From Vicugna pacos (taxonomy: Eukaryota; Chordata; Mammalia; Artiodactyla; Camelidae), in contig NC_132994.1 of assembly GCF_048564905.1 (NCBI RefSeq), positions 16,285,982-16,349,981 of the forward strand: 64,000 nucleotides of DNA, in the 5' to 3' direction. The notes under the pieces are model-generated. The model had not been told where the DNA came from. It saw only the letters and a program-made list of their open reading frames with translations, and did not search any database. Within the stretch, counting starts at the first letter, position 1. Each line of letters starts with the position of its first letter. Made by a program: the position numbers and the translations under genes. Shown piece after piece: positions 25,527 through 36,620 of the stretch.

Positions 25527-25709
25527 GAGGCAGGGTATAGCCCAGTGGTAGAGCACATGCTTAGCATGCACAAGGTCCTGGGTTCGATCCCCAGTATCTC
25601 CATTTAATAAATAAATAAATCTAGTTACCTCCCCCCGTAAAAAATACACAAAAATAGTAATAAAAAATACTTAAAAAAAGAATATATCATTTTTAAAAGC
25701 TCATTCACA
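25512..25709 (+). repeat. Camelid tRNA-derived SINE (Vic-1-like)
   Basis: The tRNA-like head at 25527-25600 has an A-box region 'tagcccagtggtagagc' and a B-box 'gggttcgatcccc'. The tail is 'aataaataaataaatctagt' and 'tacctcccccc'. The flanking repeat is 'aaagttcatttaca' on the left and the diverged 'aaagctcattcaca' (25696-25709) on the right. It is not a functional tRNA gene, because the cloverleaf is not preserved and the sequence continues into the SINE body. Confidence 0.9.
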
Positions 25710-27934
25710 TGTCATTCTCTGATATTTATGGAGCACTTATTGCATTACCCGTCTGGCGTCTGGTGCGGCTGTGAGCATTTTTCACATATTCTCTTCCGGT
25801 TACAGACCTTGTCTATTGTGTGCCCATCTATTCAAACAAGGTGAAAAATAGGGGATGTACTCCCCAAGACAAAAATCATACTGGCTCATACACAATTTTT
25901 CACAGGGTAACTAACATTTATATCACCTAGAAACAGCCAGTAACTTCAAAAACACCAAATAGTTGAACACAGTGACCATAGAGGAGGCATGCTTTGCGCT
26001 CTGACTGTATTTAGCTCATCCCAAATTCGTGTAGTTTTCTTGCGAAAGCTATTGACTGCAACCTCCCAAACATGAATGAGCACCCCGCGTGGATGAATCC
26101 AAGCCGCAAATGAAAAGAGAAAGGCTTAACTCTAGAAGAGGAACGTAAAACGATGAAACACGTAGAAGGAAACAGGACAAGGTGTGACATCACAGGAGCG
26201 CTGACCGAGCTGTGCACCGGCAGGGACCAGGCGGCAGAAATCAAAGGAAGCGGAAGAGCAGGAGGAACGGGGAGGGCTGCAGGGTCCCTTGAACAAGCCT
26301 GACGAGGCTGCAAGAAAAGGTGCTGATGCTGATGGAGACGCTAACGATGCGGCCGCCCACCGGAGCTGAGCTCCCACAAAGCCACAGTCTGCGGGCATCC
26401 CGCACCCGGCACCCCACACCCGCAGGGACAGACGGCCACGACTCCAATGCCAAACAGAGCGATCAGCTCTTTGTGGCCCCCCAACTCACATGGAGCCACC
26501 GGTGCAGCTCCTTCAAGAAAGGAGGACACAGCAAAACAACATCAGATTTCTTTTTCAGTTGACGCAGAAGGAAACAGGACAGGCGAATCAGCACCGCTGA
26601 CGCTCTCCACGTTGTCCTACCATTTCCTTCCTTCCCCTCTTCCCCATCACTCAGAAGCCTCCACCTTCCACTGCATGACGCCAGCAAGAAAACCCCGTGC
26701 TTTCCGAAAGGTGAAATGCTCTACGTCTTGTAGCATTTTTTTTAATTTATTAGGGATTTAAGACGTTTGAAACGTTTACCAGGTTTTTAGAAGAGTACCC
26801 CTTACTAGACTATACAGGTGTTGAATGTTCCACCCAATTTGATTTTTCCCGAAAGTCCCATCATTTTTATTGCATGAAATTCCATAATGTCTCAATTTTT
26901 AGGAAAACATGTATTACACTGTAGGAGAAACAACTGTATATTCTCATTTACTCCTCCCTTTATCCCTACTTTGCAAAAGACAACACTGAACACTGGGAGT
27001 GGTTTTCATGTGACATGAAAACCCCACATCTAAAGTATCTTTTCCCACCTTGGTGTTCCTCTTCTTCCTTCTAACATAGTGTTTGCCAAGTTCCTCCACC
27101 ATTCAAAAGCCTTTTCCTAGGATGTCACTCTAAGAAAAATCACAACACGGGAGTAGCTCCACTGAAAGGAGACAATTTGCTCAGCATCCAAATGGAAACT
27201 GGTTCTAGTATCTAGGTCAAAAGTTCACTGCCCCCACCACCACCAAAAAAAAAGTTCTCGAAAGAAGTTCTTAAGGCCTAAAGAAAGAAACAGAGGAACT
27301 TCCAAGAAATAGATTCTAGGGGGGAAAAATGCAACTGGCAGTCTGAAATAAGGTAGATAGCTGCCCCTAAGTGAATGAGCACTATTGCATTACCTCTCCC
27401 GAGGTCAGCAGCGGAATAGGAATTAGAAACACCAACTTGGGACCTTCTCTACTCTCAAATGTTGTGTTTCTGTTGCTTAGAACGTTCATAGTTCTGCATC
27501 AGACTGTCCTTCTCGCTGTATTTCACACCCTCTCTGGCTTCGCATCAGAAGAACAGGGTCAGTTATTTGTTAACAATGGGATAGGGGTGCGATGGTGTAT
27601 AATACTGATGTGTTATTTTACTTGGAACAAACGCAGTTCACCTTTCTTCTCTGAGGAAGTTCAAATCTTGAGAGAGACTGCAGTGTGTAAGTCCTCAAAA
27701 GGAGGCCCTCCTTGGATATTTGAAACAGATTTTATCAAACCACAAGATCCTCTTATTTCAAACAAGAAGCACCTCCAAAGAAAAAGACAGTTTCTGTAAG
27801 ACACTTGTTGGATTTTTGGTTTGTTTTGGACAGTGGTTATTTCTTTTGGGACAAATTTTAAGTGTTCACAGAAAAACCAAATTTTGTTGATGGAACTGGG
27901 GGTGAGGGGTTTAAATGAATGACTTCAAATAAGT
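25710..27934. other. Unique-looking sequence, no gene recognised
   Basis: Includes a CpG-rich patch (see 26190-26460). A frame of 142 codons at 27371-27799 (+) has no start context, motif or splice support and I regard it as chance. Confidence 0.4.
26190..26460. other. Small CpG-rich patch
   Basis: CpG is visibly denser here than in the surrounding sequence, including 'gcggccgc' at about 26349. A 16-bp direct repeat 'agaaggaaacaggaca' lies at about 26164-26179 and again at about 26567-26582. There is no adjacent exon to suggest a promoter. It is too short for a classical CpG island. Confidence 0.4.
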
Positions 27935-28214
27935 ACATCTGTGATGTGGAGAAAAGGGAACCTTTGTACTCTGTTGGTAGGAATGTAAATTGGTGTAGCC
28001 ACTGTGGAAAAAGGTATGACGGTTCCTCAAAAAAATAAAGACAGAACTACCAAATGACCCAGCAATTCCACTTCTGGGTATATATCTGAAAAAAAAAAAA
28101 CACTAATTCAAAAAGAGACGTGCACGCCAATGCTGACAGCAGCACTATTTACAACTGCCAAGATATGGAAGCAACCTAAGTGTCCATCAGCAGATGAATG
28201 AATAAAGATGATGT

Positions 28215-28264
<50 letters not shown>

Positions 28265-28703
28265 GTAATAGTACTCAGCCTTAAAAAAGGATGAAATGTT
28301 GCCATTTGCAGCAACATGGATGGGCTTAAGGGTATTTTGTTAAGTGAAATAAGTCAGACAGAGAAAGACAAGTACTGTACAATATCACTTACTTGTGGAA
28401 TCTAAAAAATACAATAGACTAGTGAATATGACAATAAAAAAAAGAAGCAGACGCAAAGATATAGTGAACTAGTGGTCACCAGTGGGGAGAGGGGAGGGGG
28501 AGGGGGAAGGCAGGGGGAGGGGATTAAGAGGTACAAACTGACCTAAAAATACAAAGATACAACTGCACAACACAGGGAATATAGCCAATATTTTACAAGA
28601 ACTATAAATGGAATATAACTTTTAAAAATTGTGAATCACTGTGTCGTACACCTGAAACATACAATTTTGTACATCAACTATACCTCAATTCAAAAAAAAC
28701 ACA
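27935..28703 (+). repeat. Older L1 LINE, 5'-truncated
   Basis: The copy starts in ORF2 ('tctgttggtaggaatgtaaa', 'ctaccaaatgacccagcaat') and ends in a 3' UTR of the same kind as at 13421-13912 ('gtgaatcactgtgtcgtaca', 'catcaactatacctcaattc'). A GATA microsatellite has grown inside it and an AAAT microsatellite from its tail. The leucine/serine/isoleucine/tyrosine repeat frame on the - strand is only the microsatellite. Confidence 0.85.
28214..28262. repeat. (GATA)n microsatellite
   Basis: About 12 perfect GATA units lie inside the L1, directly after 'gaataaagatgatgt'. Confidence 0.97.
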
Positions 28704-28707
28704 AAAA

Positions 28708-28746
<39 letters not shown>

Positions 28747-28749
28747 ATA
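28704..28749. repeat. (AAAT)n microsatellite
   Basis: About 11 AAAT units have expanded from the A-rich tail of the preceding L1. Confidence 0.97.
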
Positions 28750-29589
28750 TGTACTTCAGTAGTATCTTGGAATAGTACATTTTCTCAGACTCTTTGCTTC
28801 AGGTTCTTAAGAAGAATTTGGAATAAATGTTTCTACATTAACGTTGAATGCTAAGACTAAGATGAAGAGAAACAATTCTATTGAGCTTTTGAAATAAACA
28901 GAACAGGACCAATCTTGCAGCATCCAATAGATTATCTCCCATTTGGAAACAGGCAGGACCTAAAGATACAGAGCATAAAACTCTCCATTAGATTCCTATT
29001 TTATTTCTTTTGTGGCCACATGTGTCTGTCTAATCTTGACCACAGAATCAGAACGTTGAAAAACTTTGAGGGTTCGCTGAAACCACACCCATGCTTCTAG
29101 AAAGACCTCCCACTAAACCTCCAGACACATGGGGACTTACCCTGTTTTTAAAGACCTCCACGAAGTCTTTACAAAAAGTTCTCAAACATCAGCTCTCCTG
29201 CCAGCCGTCTACTCCGCTCATTTAATTTGCATTGGCCCCACCCCCATTAATCAATCCCACCCCAGCAACGAGGAACCGCCGCCTTGTCTCTGCTCTAAAC
29301 AGTCCAACATCTGCCGGTGCTCATGTGCCTGCAGTTGCCCAATCCGGACCCCAAGCCAGCAGAACCCCGTTCTAATCTCCACTGGGGCCAAGGCACAGGT
29401 GCAGGTCTTGGGTACCCGGAGTCCCACCCATCATTCATCCCCCACGTGACCATTCACAGCCCTTCCACCTCTGAGGCCCCCGGGGAGGGGAGGCAAATTC
29501 CTAAACACTGGGGAAATTTGGAAAGTTTTACTCTTCACAAGGAAAAAGATTCGTAGAGCATCTGTTAGGGAGGCTGCCTGTGACACCTG
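28750..29589. other. Unique-looking sequence, no gene recognised
   Basis: A moderately GC-rich part at 29210-29480 holds overlapping short frames without motifs. Confidence 0.4.
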
Positions 29590-30012
29590 ACATGAAAGAT
29601 AGGGAGAAAGAAAAATACCATATATCACTCATATGTGGAATCTTGAAAAAAAAAAGACATAAATGAACTTATCTACAAACAGAAACAGACTTGCAGACAT
29701 AGAAAACAAATTTATGGTTACCAGGGGGAACCGGGGTGGGAAGGGATAAATTGAGAGTTTGAGATTTGCAGATACTAACTACTATTAGTATAAACTATTA
29801 TATAGAAAACAAGTTTCTATAATATATATAGTATCTATATATAACAAGTTTCTACTGTATAGCACAGGGAACTATATTCAACATCTTGTAGTAACCTATA
29901 ATGAAAAAGAATATGAAAACAAATATATGTATGTATATGTATGACTGAAACATTATGCTGTACACCAGAAATTGACACATTATAAACTGACTATACTTCA
30001 ATTTTTAAAAAA
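29590..30012 (+). repeat. L1 LINE 3' end
   Basis: The L1 3' UTR runs from 'gagaaagaaaaataccatat' to 'ctgactatacttcaattttt'. A local AT-rich duplication repeats 'acaagtttcta' twice near 29810-29850. I could not define a target-site duplication. Confidence 0.85.
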
Positions 30013-31734
30013 GACTTTTTTCTTAGCAGTGGGCTGATAATTATTTAGCTTCCCCAAATCAAACTCCCAACCAAGACTCAAGGTTTGCAGGGCCAACTTC
30101 TGAAGAGAATTCCCACCCTGCTGCCTTGAAGCAGCAGGGGAGTAAACTTTTTCCCCCTCATTAAAATAAAAGAATTGGAGGTGCTAGAGATAGCCCCAGG
30201 ACTAAAGAAACAGGTACTAACGATGATGTTTTCCAGGAAATGTTTGTGGCCAGAAACTTGAACGTGAAATGAGGCACACTCAGCTGAAGGGACATGTCCA
30301 CGTCCCTCGCCACTCTTACCTCGTCTGCAGCTTTTCCTGCAGAGGGCTCCTGAAAACAGCCTTTCCTCCACTTCCCCTGGCGGTGATTTAAGTCTTCCCT
30401 GTACGGGTCGTCAAATAGCCAGGGAGATAAATAAAGGGATTATCAGTAAGTAATCAAAGCAGCTTGGATCACGTAAGAAGAGTGGGGCAATTCCTGCACG
30501 CCCCCACCTCGGCCCTCAGCAGGCCACCTTGGAAACGGGTGAAGGGCCATCACCCCACTAGGAGAGGCTGTCTTGTTTCTTCGTCTGCCTCAATTTCAGC
30601 ACCAGAAGCACAGAGGCCTTAAAGGGTGTAAAGAGAAGGAGCCCTGAGCTCAAATCAGATTTTGATGTTTAGTGTAATAACTATGAAATGCCCCCCCCGC
30701 CTTCATTTATCATAATCATCTTTCAACCTCCTTCACTTGTTTCCACACTCACTGAGAAATCACATCCAAGTTCCTTCGACCCCTAACAGCTCAGGCGACC
30801 TTGAACTGACGTGTGAATTTGGATCCCGTTAAATCACTGTTTCCAAAGCTCGGGTCATCTTTTCTTTCACAAGGTGATTTTCGCAAACTGAAAGAGGACA
30901 TTTTCACAGGGCAAACGATTGCTTACGCAAACTAGCTTCATGCGACTTTTAAAGAAAGTATGTAAATTATGCCATCATAAACCTTTCTCTTTTCAGGTTT
31001 GTAACTAGAGTGTCATAAATATCAGACTTGATCATCCTTGGTTCACAATCCAGATGTCACTGTCTTCCCGTTCGCGCCACACGATTCTTAGGAAGGGTGG
31101 CAGCTCCCCCTGCTGGCTTGCTTTGTAGGTAGCGTTTTCACAAGGTGGAAATCTGGGTATGAAGTCGTTTGATGCTGAAATCCCTTCCAGTTAAAAGGGA
31201 AATGAAGGTTTGAATGCAACGTTCTTCATTTCCTCAGCAACGCACACTGCAGCAACGAGAGGCTCACATTTCTCCCATCATTATTGCTAGCATTTAATAT
31301 AGCCAGCCACATTAGAACTGATGACACCTCGACGGCACTGTTCCCCATTACTAATGGTGTGAGACAAAACGAAGGGGGCTGAACTCTTTCCACTCCATGT
31401 GTTACTCTCACCCCCAGACAATAGACCAGCACCACTGGCACTCTTTGAGATGGCCCCTGGGGAACCACAGCAGGACAAGAACAGCCCACTTGAGATGACA
31501 GACTCTGATTCTGTCTGTGCACTCAGATTACTACTCCAGACACCAACTAAGAGCTTGAGTCTGCAAAAAGAAATCCCTGATCATCAGACCCATTATAGAT
31601 TATAAAGCCCAGTCTGAAAGCAGCTGTCAAGCTCAAACACCCCCACCATTCACCACCAAAGGACTCTCTATGGATCCAGGAAAACCAAGAGACCCTTCGG
31701 GTGGCTGGGGGGCAGAGAATGCAGTCATTCACTA
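30013..31734. other. Unique-looking sequence, no gene recognised
   Basis: Frames of 60-98 codons near 30078-30371 and 31226-31522 overlap others and lack motifs. Confidence 0.4.
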
Positions 31735-32110
31735 TTCGACAAAAATATCATTGTGTTCAACAAATAGTTAATGAGCACTTACAATGGACTGTGTAGGCAC
31801 CAAGGATGCAATGGTGACCAAAAAAATAAAAACTGTCCTTAACGGAGCTTGCTGTCCAAGGGGGAAAAAATAGGCAACATGCAAATAATCCCCAAAATGA
31901 ACATGTTAACAAACCACAGCAAAGGACACTAAGGAAAGGCGCACGGTGCCATGGGGCATCTCAAGCCTAGGACAGTGGACGCAGTTTCCTCGAGAAAGTG
32001 ACATTAGAACTGAGACCAGAAGGAAGACCAGGAGTTACTGGAGGCTGGAGGTGAGCATTCTGTGAAGAGCAGTGAGTGTGTGAAAAGCAACTAACTGCCA
32101 GGCAGAGCAG
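31735..32110 (-). repeat. L2 LINE 3' region
   Basis: This is the reverse complement of the L2 terminus: 'gttcaacaaatagttaatga', 'ggactgtgtaggcaccaagg' and 'ggagcttgctgtccaagg'. The more internal 'actgagaccagaaggaagac' follows. Diverged and ancient. Confidence 0.7.
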
Positions 32111-32599
32111 GTCAGGTTACTGGCTGTGAACCTGCCGTGGTTGTCCACACTCTTATGACAGTGTTTCTATAAAACTGACTCCAAAAAAAATTATAAAAGC
32201 CAACAAACCTTTCCTAGCAATTGACCAAATTCCTGCAGCAAACTGAGTTACAGATTTTGTCTCAGGGAATGAGAGAACAGTGGCCAAACCTTCCACAAAA
32301 TTGGCATTCTTCGGATTCTAAAGTCCATCTGCTACGAGTTCTGCAGCCCACTGAGCTCTTTGCTATGTTTCTGCAAACCTTTAGCATCGTGCACCCGGTC
32401 CCCAGTGCTGAAGTTTTCCCTTGTATGAATGACATATCAGCTGGGTCTCTCAACTTCCCAGACCCCAGGCATTCTTCCTGTGCTTAATAATGACTCCACA
32501 CTAAAAGGTCCCAGAATTTCATCCTAGTATTCTTTGACAATGCCCTGGCAAGATGATCTGCAACATTATTTTATTTATTTCTGCTATTTTAACAAACAT
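32111..32599. other. Unique-looking sequence, no gene recognised
   Basis: A frame of 88 codons at 32221-32487 (+) shows no motif and is unsupported. Confidence 0.35.
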
Positions 32600-32830
32600 T
32601 TATTTAGCAATGACTATGTGTCCAGTGAGTTCTAAGTGCTTCACAAACATTAACTCATTTAATCCTCATGATAATCCTATGAGGTAGTTACTGACATTAC
32701 CTGCATGTTACCAGTGGAGAAGCTTATTCAAGAGGATAAGAAGCTTCCCTGAAGTCACTCAGTCAGTAGGTGGCAGAGCCACAGTTTGGCTTCTGGAAAT
32801 TAAGCTCCAAACCATTACTCCAGGCAGCCT
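32600..32830 (+). repeat. MIR SINE
   Basis: A nearly full MIR: 'aacattaactcatttaatcc', 'tcctatgaggtagttactg', 'tgaagtcactcagtcagtag' and 'tggcagagccac'. Confidence 0.85.
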
Positions 32831-32889
32831 TCACTTAACAAATTTTAGGAGCCACTCAACCAACTGCCCCCCTTTATTTAGTTGTAAAG

Positions 32890-33410
32890 TCTATGTTTCA
32901 GAAGGGTAGACTCCCACTGACTCTGCCTCCTAAATCTATTCCAAGTCCTTCTTCTTGTCTCTCTTCCACTGGTTTCTGCACCGTCACAGCCCCCCACCAC
33001 CCTGACTGCTCTCCGCGCTTCCCTTCTCATCCACACCCCAAACCGTGTCACCGCACTCTAGAAACACGGATTTGCTCTGCATATAACTCTCACTAACCCA
33101 GCCCTGCCCACAGATGGAAGTTAACCTTCACATCCAGTCCTTCATGAGTTGTCCCAGTCTACTTCTGTAATCTCATTTTCCAAATCTCCACCCCACGCTC
33201 ATTCCCCAGTCCAAACTTGCTCTTCCAGCATCACTGGACCACTGCCTCCCTCCAGGGACCCACACTCTATCACACTTCCATGTGGTCCATCTGCTGGTCC
33301 TCCCACTGGAAATGTCTTCCATTCTTCCTCTTTGAGGCTCAGGTAGTAACTCCCTTGCCGTGTCTCCCTTGACACCCTGCATGCTCCCTCCCTCACCCAC
33401 GGGATCTTTC
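32890..33410 (+). repeat. L2 LINE fragment
   Basis: A C-rich L2-like stretch with 'tggaaatgtcttccattctt' and 'ctcaggtagtaactcccttg' matches the region of L2 upstream of its 3' end. The overlapping short frames come from its pyrimidine-rich composition. Confidence 0.5.
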
Positions 33411-33535
33411 TTTTCTTTGTGGTGCCTCTAGACCTTGTGCATAAGACACTGGTGCCAGGCTGGGAACTGGAGTGAGAAGAATGAGGCACTTAAGGAACGG
33501 GCACATTTAAGGGCGTTGCCAAAACATTCAGTAAT

Positions 33536-33969
33536 GGAGATAAATATTTTTATTGTGGGAAAATCTACGTAACATAAAATTTACTGTTTTAACCGTTTTA
33601 AGTGTCCAATTCAGCATCATTAAGTATATTCACAATGTTGTGCAACCATCACCACTATCCATTTCCAGAATTATTCGTGTTCCCAACAGAACCTCTGTAC
33701 CCATTAAACAATAACTCCCTATCTCCCCTCGCTCCAGCCACTGGTAAGAACTAGTCTACTTTCTGTCTCTAGGAACTGGCCTAGTCTAGGTATGTCCTAT
33801 AGGACTATAAGTGGAATCACGTGGTAGTGCTTGATGACTGGCTCATTTCACCTAACAGAATGAAGATAAATAATATTTAAATGCAATGGGGTTTTTTTTC
33901 CCACGTTTCTGCAAATGGCATTGTTTTATTCTTTTTATGTGTAATATTCTATTGAATAAACATATCAAA
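33536..33969 (-). repeat. Ancient L1M LINE, 3' end
   Basis: The antisense L1M 3' UTR shows 'gggaaaatctacgtaacata', 'cacaatgttgtgcaaccatc', 'ctgtctctaggaactggcct' and 'gcaaatggcattgttttatt'. Confidence 0.85.
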
Positions 33970-34539
33970 ACTGTTTTTAATCTATATATATTTTATTGAA
34001 TTATAATCAGTTTACAATGCTGTGTCAATTTCTAGTGTACAGCATAATGCTTCAGTCATCATACATGAACATACTTATATTTGTTTTCATATTCTTTTTC
34101 ACTATAAGTTACTACAAGATACTAAACATAGTTCCCTATACTATACAGTATAAACTTGCTGTTTATCTATTTTATCTGTATTAGTGTCTACAAATTTGAA
34201 CTCCCAATTTATCCCCTTCCACCACCCCATGCCCCGTTAACAATAAGTTTGTTTTCTATGTCTGAGTCTATTTCTGTTTTCTAAATAAGTTTGTTTGTCT
34301 TTTTTTTAAGATTCCACATGTAAGTAATACCATACTGTATTTTTCTTTCTCTTTCTGGCTTACTTCACTTAGAATGACAATCTCCACATCCATCCATGTT
34401 GCTGCAAATGGCATTACTTTATTCTTTTTATGGCTGAGTAGTATTCCATTGCATAAACATACCACAACTTCTTTATCCAGTCATCTGTCAATGGACATTT
34501 AGATTGCTTTCATGTCTCGGCTATTAAATGCAATGTTTT
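33970..34539 (-). repeat. L1 LINE (first 3'-UTR type), interrupted by a younger L1
   Basis: The antisense L1 has 'ataatcagtttacaatgctg' and 'cttacttcacttagaatgac', and ends in ORF2 at 'tgtctcggctatt' next to 'aaatgcaatg'. A possible direct repeat 'tgtttttaat' occurs near 33970 and near 35976. The last 87 bp were duplicated when the next L1 inserted (second copy 35895-35981). Confidence 0.88.
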
Positions 34540-35981
34540 GGGGGTTTTTTTTAACATTTTTTATTGATTTATAATCCTTTTACAATATTGTGTCAAATTC
34601 CAGTGTTCAGCACAATTTTTAGTCATTCATGGACATATACACACTCACTGTCACATTTTTTTCTCTGTGAGTTATCATAACATTTTGTGTATATTTCCCT
34701 GTGCTATACAGTGTAATCTTGTTTATCTATTCTACAATTTTGAAATCCCAGTCTATCCCTTCCCGCCCTCCACCCACCTGGCAACCACAAGTCTGTATTC
34801 TCTGTGAGTCTATTTCTGTCCTGTATTTACGCTTTGTTTTTGTTTGTTTGTTTGTTTGTTTTTGTTTTTGTTTTTGTTTTTTAGATTCCACATATGAGCG
34901 ATCTCATATGGTATTTTTCTTTCTCTTTCTGGCTTACTTCACTTAGAATGACATTCTCCAGGAGCATCCATGTTGCTGCAAATGGCATTATGTTGTCAGT
35001 TTTTATGGTTGAGTAGTATTCCATTGTATAAATATACCACTTCTTCTTTATCCAGTCACCTGTTGATGGACATTTAGGCTGTTCCCATGTTTTGACTATT
35101 GTAAATAGTGCTGCTATGAACATTGGAGTGCAGGTGTCATCCTGAAGTAGATTTCCTTCTGGATACAAGCCCAGGAGTGGGATTCCTGGGTCATATGGTA
35201 AGTCTATTCCTAGTCTTTTGAGGAATCTCCACACTGTTTTCCATAGTGGCTGCACCAAACTGCATTCCCACCAGCAGTGTAGGAGGGTTCCCCTTTCTCC
35301 ACAGCCTCTCCAGCATTTGTCATTTGTGGATTTTTGAATGACGGCCATTCTGACTGGTGTGAGGTGATACCTCATTGTAGTTTTGATTTGCATTTCTCTG
35401 ATAATTAGTGATATTGAGCATTTTTTCATGTGCCTTTTGATCATTTGTATGTCTTCCTTGGAGAATTGCTTGTTTAGGTCTTCTGCCCATTTTTGGATTG
35501 GGTTGTTTATTTTTTTCTTATTGAGTCGTATGAGCTGCTTATATATTCTGGAGATCAAGCCTTTGTCAGTTTCACTTGCAAAAATTTTCTCCCATTCCGT
35601 AGGTTTTCTTCTTGTTTTACTTCTGGTTTCCTTTGCTGTGCAGAAGCTTGTAAGTTTCATTAGGTCCCATTTGTTTATTCTTGCTTTTATTTCTTCTAGG
35701 AGAAAATTTTTGAAATGTATGTCAGATAATGTTTTGCCTATGTTTTCCTCTAGGAGGTTTATTGTATCTTGTCTTATGTTTAAGTCTTTAATCCATTTTG
35801 AGTTGATTTTTGTATATGGTGTAAGGGTGTGTTCTAGCTTCATTGTTTTACATGCTGCTGTCCAGCTTTCCCAACACCATTTGCTGAAGAGACTATAAAC
35901 ATACCACAACTTCTTTATCCAGTCATCTGTCAATGGACATTTAGATTGTTTCCATGTCTCAGCTATTAAATGCAATGTTTT
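34453..35981 (-). repeat. Younger L1 LINE (second 3'-UTR type) flanked by an 87-bp duplication
   Basis: The L1 body spans about 34540-35894. Its 3' UTR reads 'ttgatttataatccttttac' and 'tcaaattccagtgttcagca'. The - strand keeps a long uninterrupted ORF2 C-terminal frame (about 330 codons) with '[18 protein letters not shown]', '[18 protein letters not shown]' (the Cys-rich end domain), '[16 protein letters not shown]' and '[19 protein letters not shown]'. The flanks are direct repeats at 34453-34539 and 35895-35981 that differ at only three positions. The open frame runs into the right flank because that flank is itself L1 in the same frame. The copy is 5'-truncated. Confidence 0.92.
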
Positions 35982-36499
35982 TAATAATCAAAATTAATGC
36001 AAAAAATTCAAGATGAACAAAGCATCACAATTTTAGACAGGATCAGTATCACTGATTTTCTTCCCTCTTGCTTCAGGATCCAATGTGGCTCAGAACTGAT
36101 CCTGTCTTTACTGAAAATTTTAACATTTAGTTCATCATGAATTTTCTTTGCATTCATTTTCATCGTTTTAAACATTGCATTAAAATTGTATTTATCTTTG
36201 TTACTGATTGGGGGGGCATTCCCTTGTATGTTGCACTCAAGGCAAGTACCCCTCACGTCTTACCCTAGGTCCAGCACTGACGAAGCCAAACTCCATCCTT
36301 ACATGCCCCCCCGCAAATAAGGGTACAACCAGAGGAAGAAATAACAGGCTTGTATGTAAATTCAGCTTCAAGACGAGTGCTCCTGTAGCTGCCACAGCCC
36401 CTCAAAGAGATTGCTGCCCTCAAGTCCCTCTTAAACTCCAAAGCCACACTCTGGACTGCATGTCCTGCTGCCTGGGGGCTATTTGCCTTCTGGTTATCT
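35982..36499. other. Unassigned sequence with a short inverted repeat
   Basis: The 12-bp arms 'gacaggatcagt' (36036-36047) and 'actgatcctgtc' (36095-36106) could form a stem with a 47-base loop. The flanking 'aatttt'/'aaaatttt' extends the pairing after a gap. The family is not recognised. Confidence 0.5.
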
Positions 36500-36620
36500 G
36501 CCTTTCTATTCTGTGAGCTCTTAGAAGGCAGAGATGGGGTCTTTCTCATCTTTGGACCCACACTACTTTGTCCAGTATTGGGTTCATAAAAGACACTTAA
36601 CAATTGTTTGTTGAAGGTAA
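36500..36620 (+). repeat. L2 LINE 3' end
   Basis: The reading 'gagctcttagaaggcagaga', 'ttgtccagtattgggttcat' and 'aacaattgtttgttgaa' matches the L2 terminus. Confidence 0.7.

Noticed and set aside
25527-25600. tRNA gene
   Set aside because: The A-box and B-box are those of a tRNA-derived SINE; the sequence continues into the SINE body and tail, and four more copies occur in the window.
27371-27799. 142-codon gene on the + strand
   Set aside because: No recognisable domain, ordinary AT-rich composition and no exon signals.
28108-28317. Protein with repeated LSIY motif on the - strand
   Set aside because: It is a translation of the GATA microsatellite inside an L1.
28704-28749. CRISPR-like or satellite array
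   Set aside because: It is a simple AAAT microsatellite grown from an L1 tail; the sequence is clearly from a mammal.
33868-33890. 'aaatgcaatg' as a target duplication matching 34526 and 35966
   Set aside because: It lies inside a different L1M segment; the repeat near 33970/35976 fits the outer L1 boundary better.
34881-35975. Host gene of 364 codons on the - strand
   Set aside because: It is the L1 ORF2 C-terminal region running into flanking L1 of the same frame.
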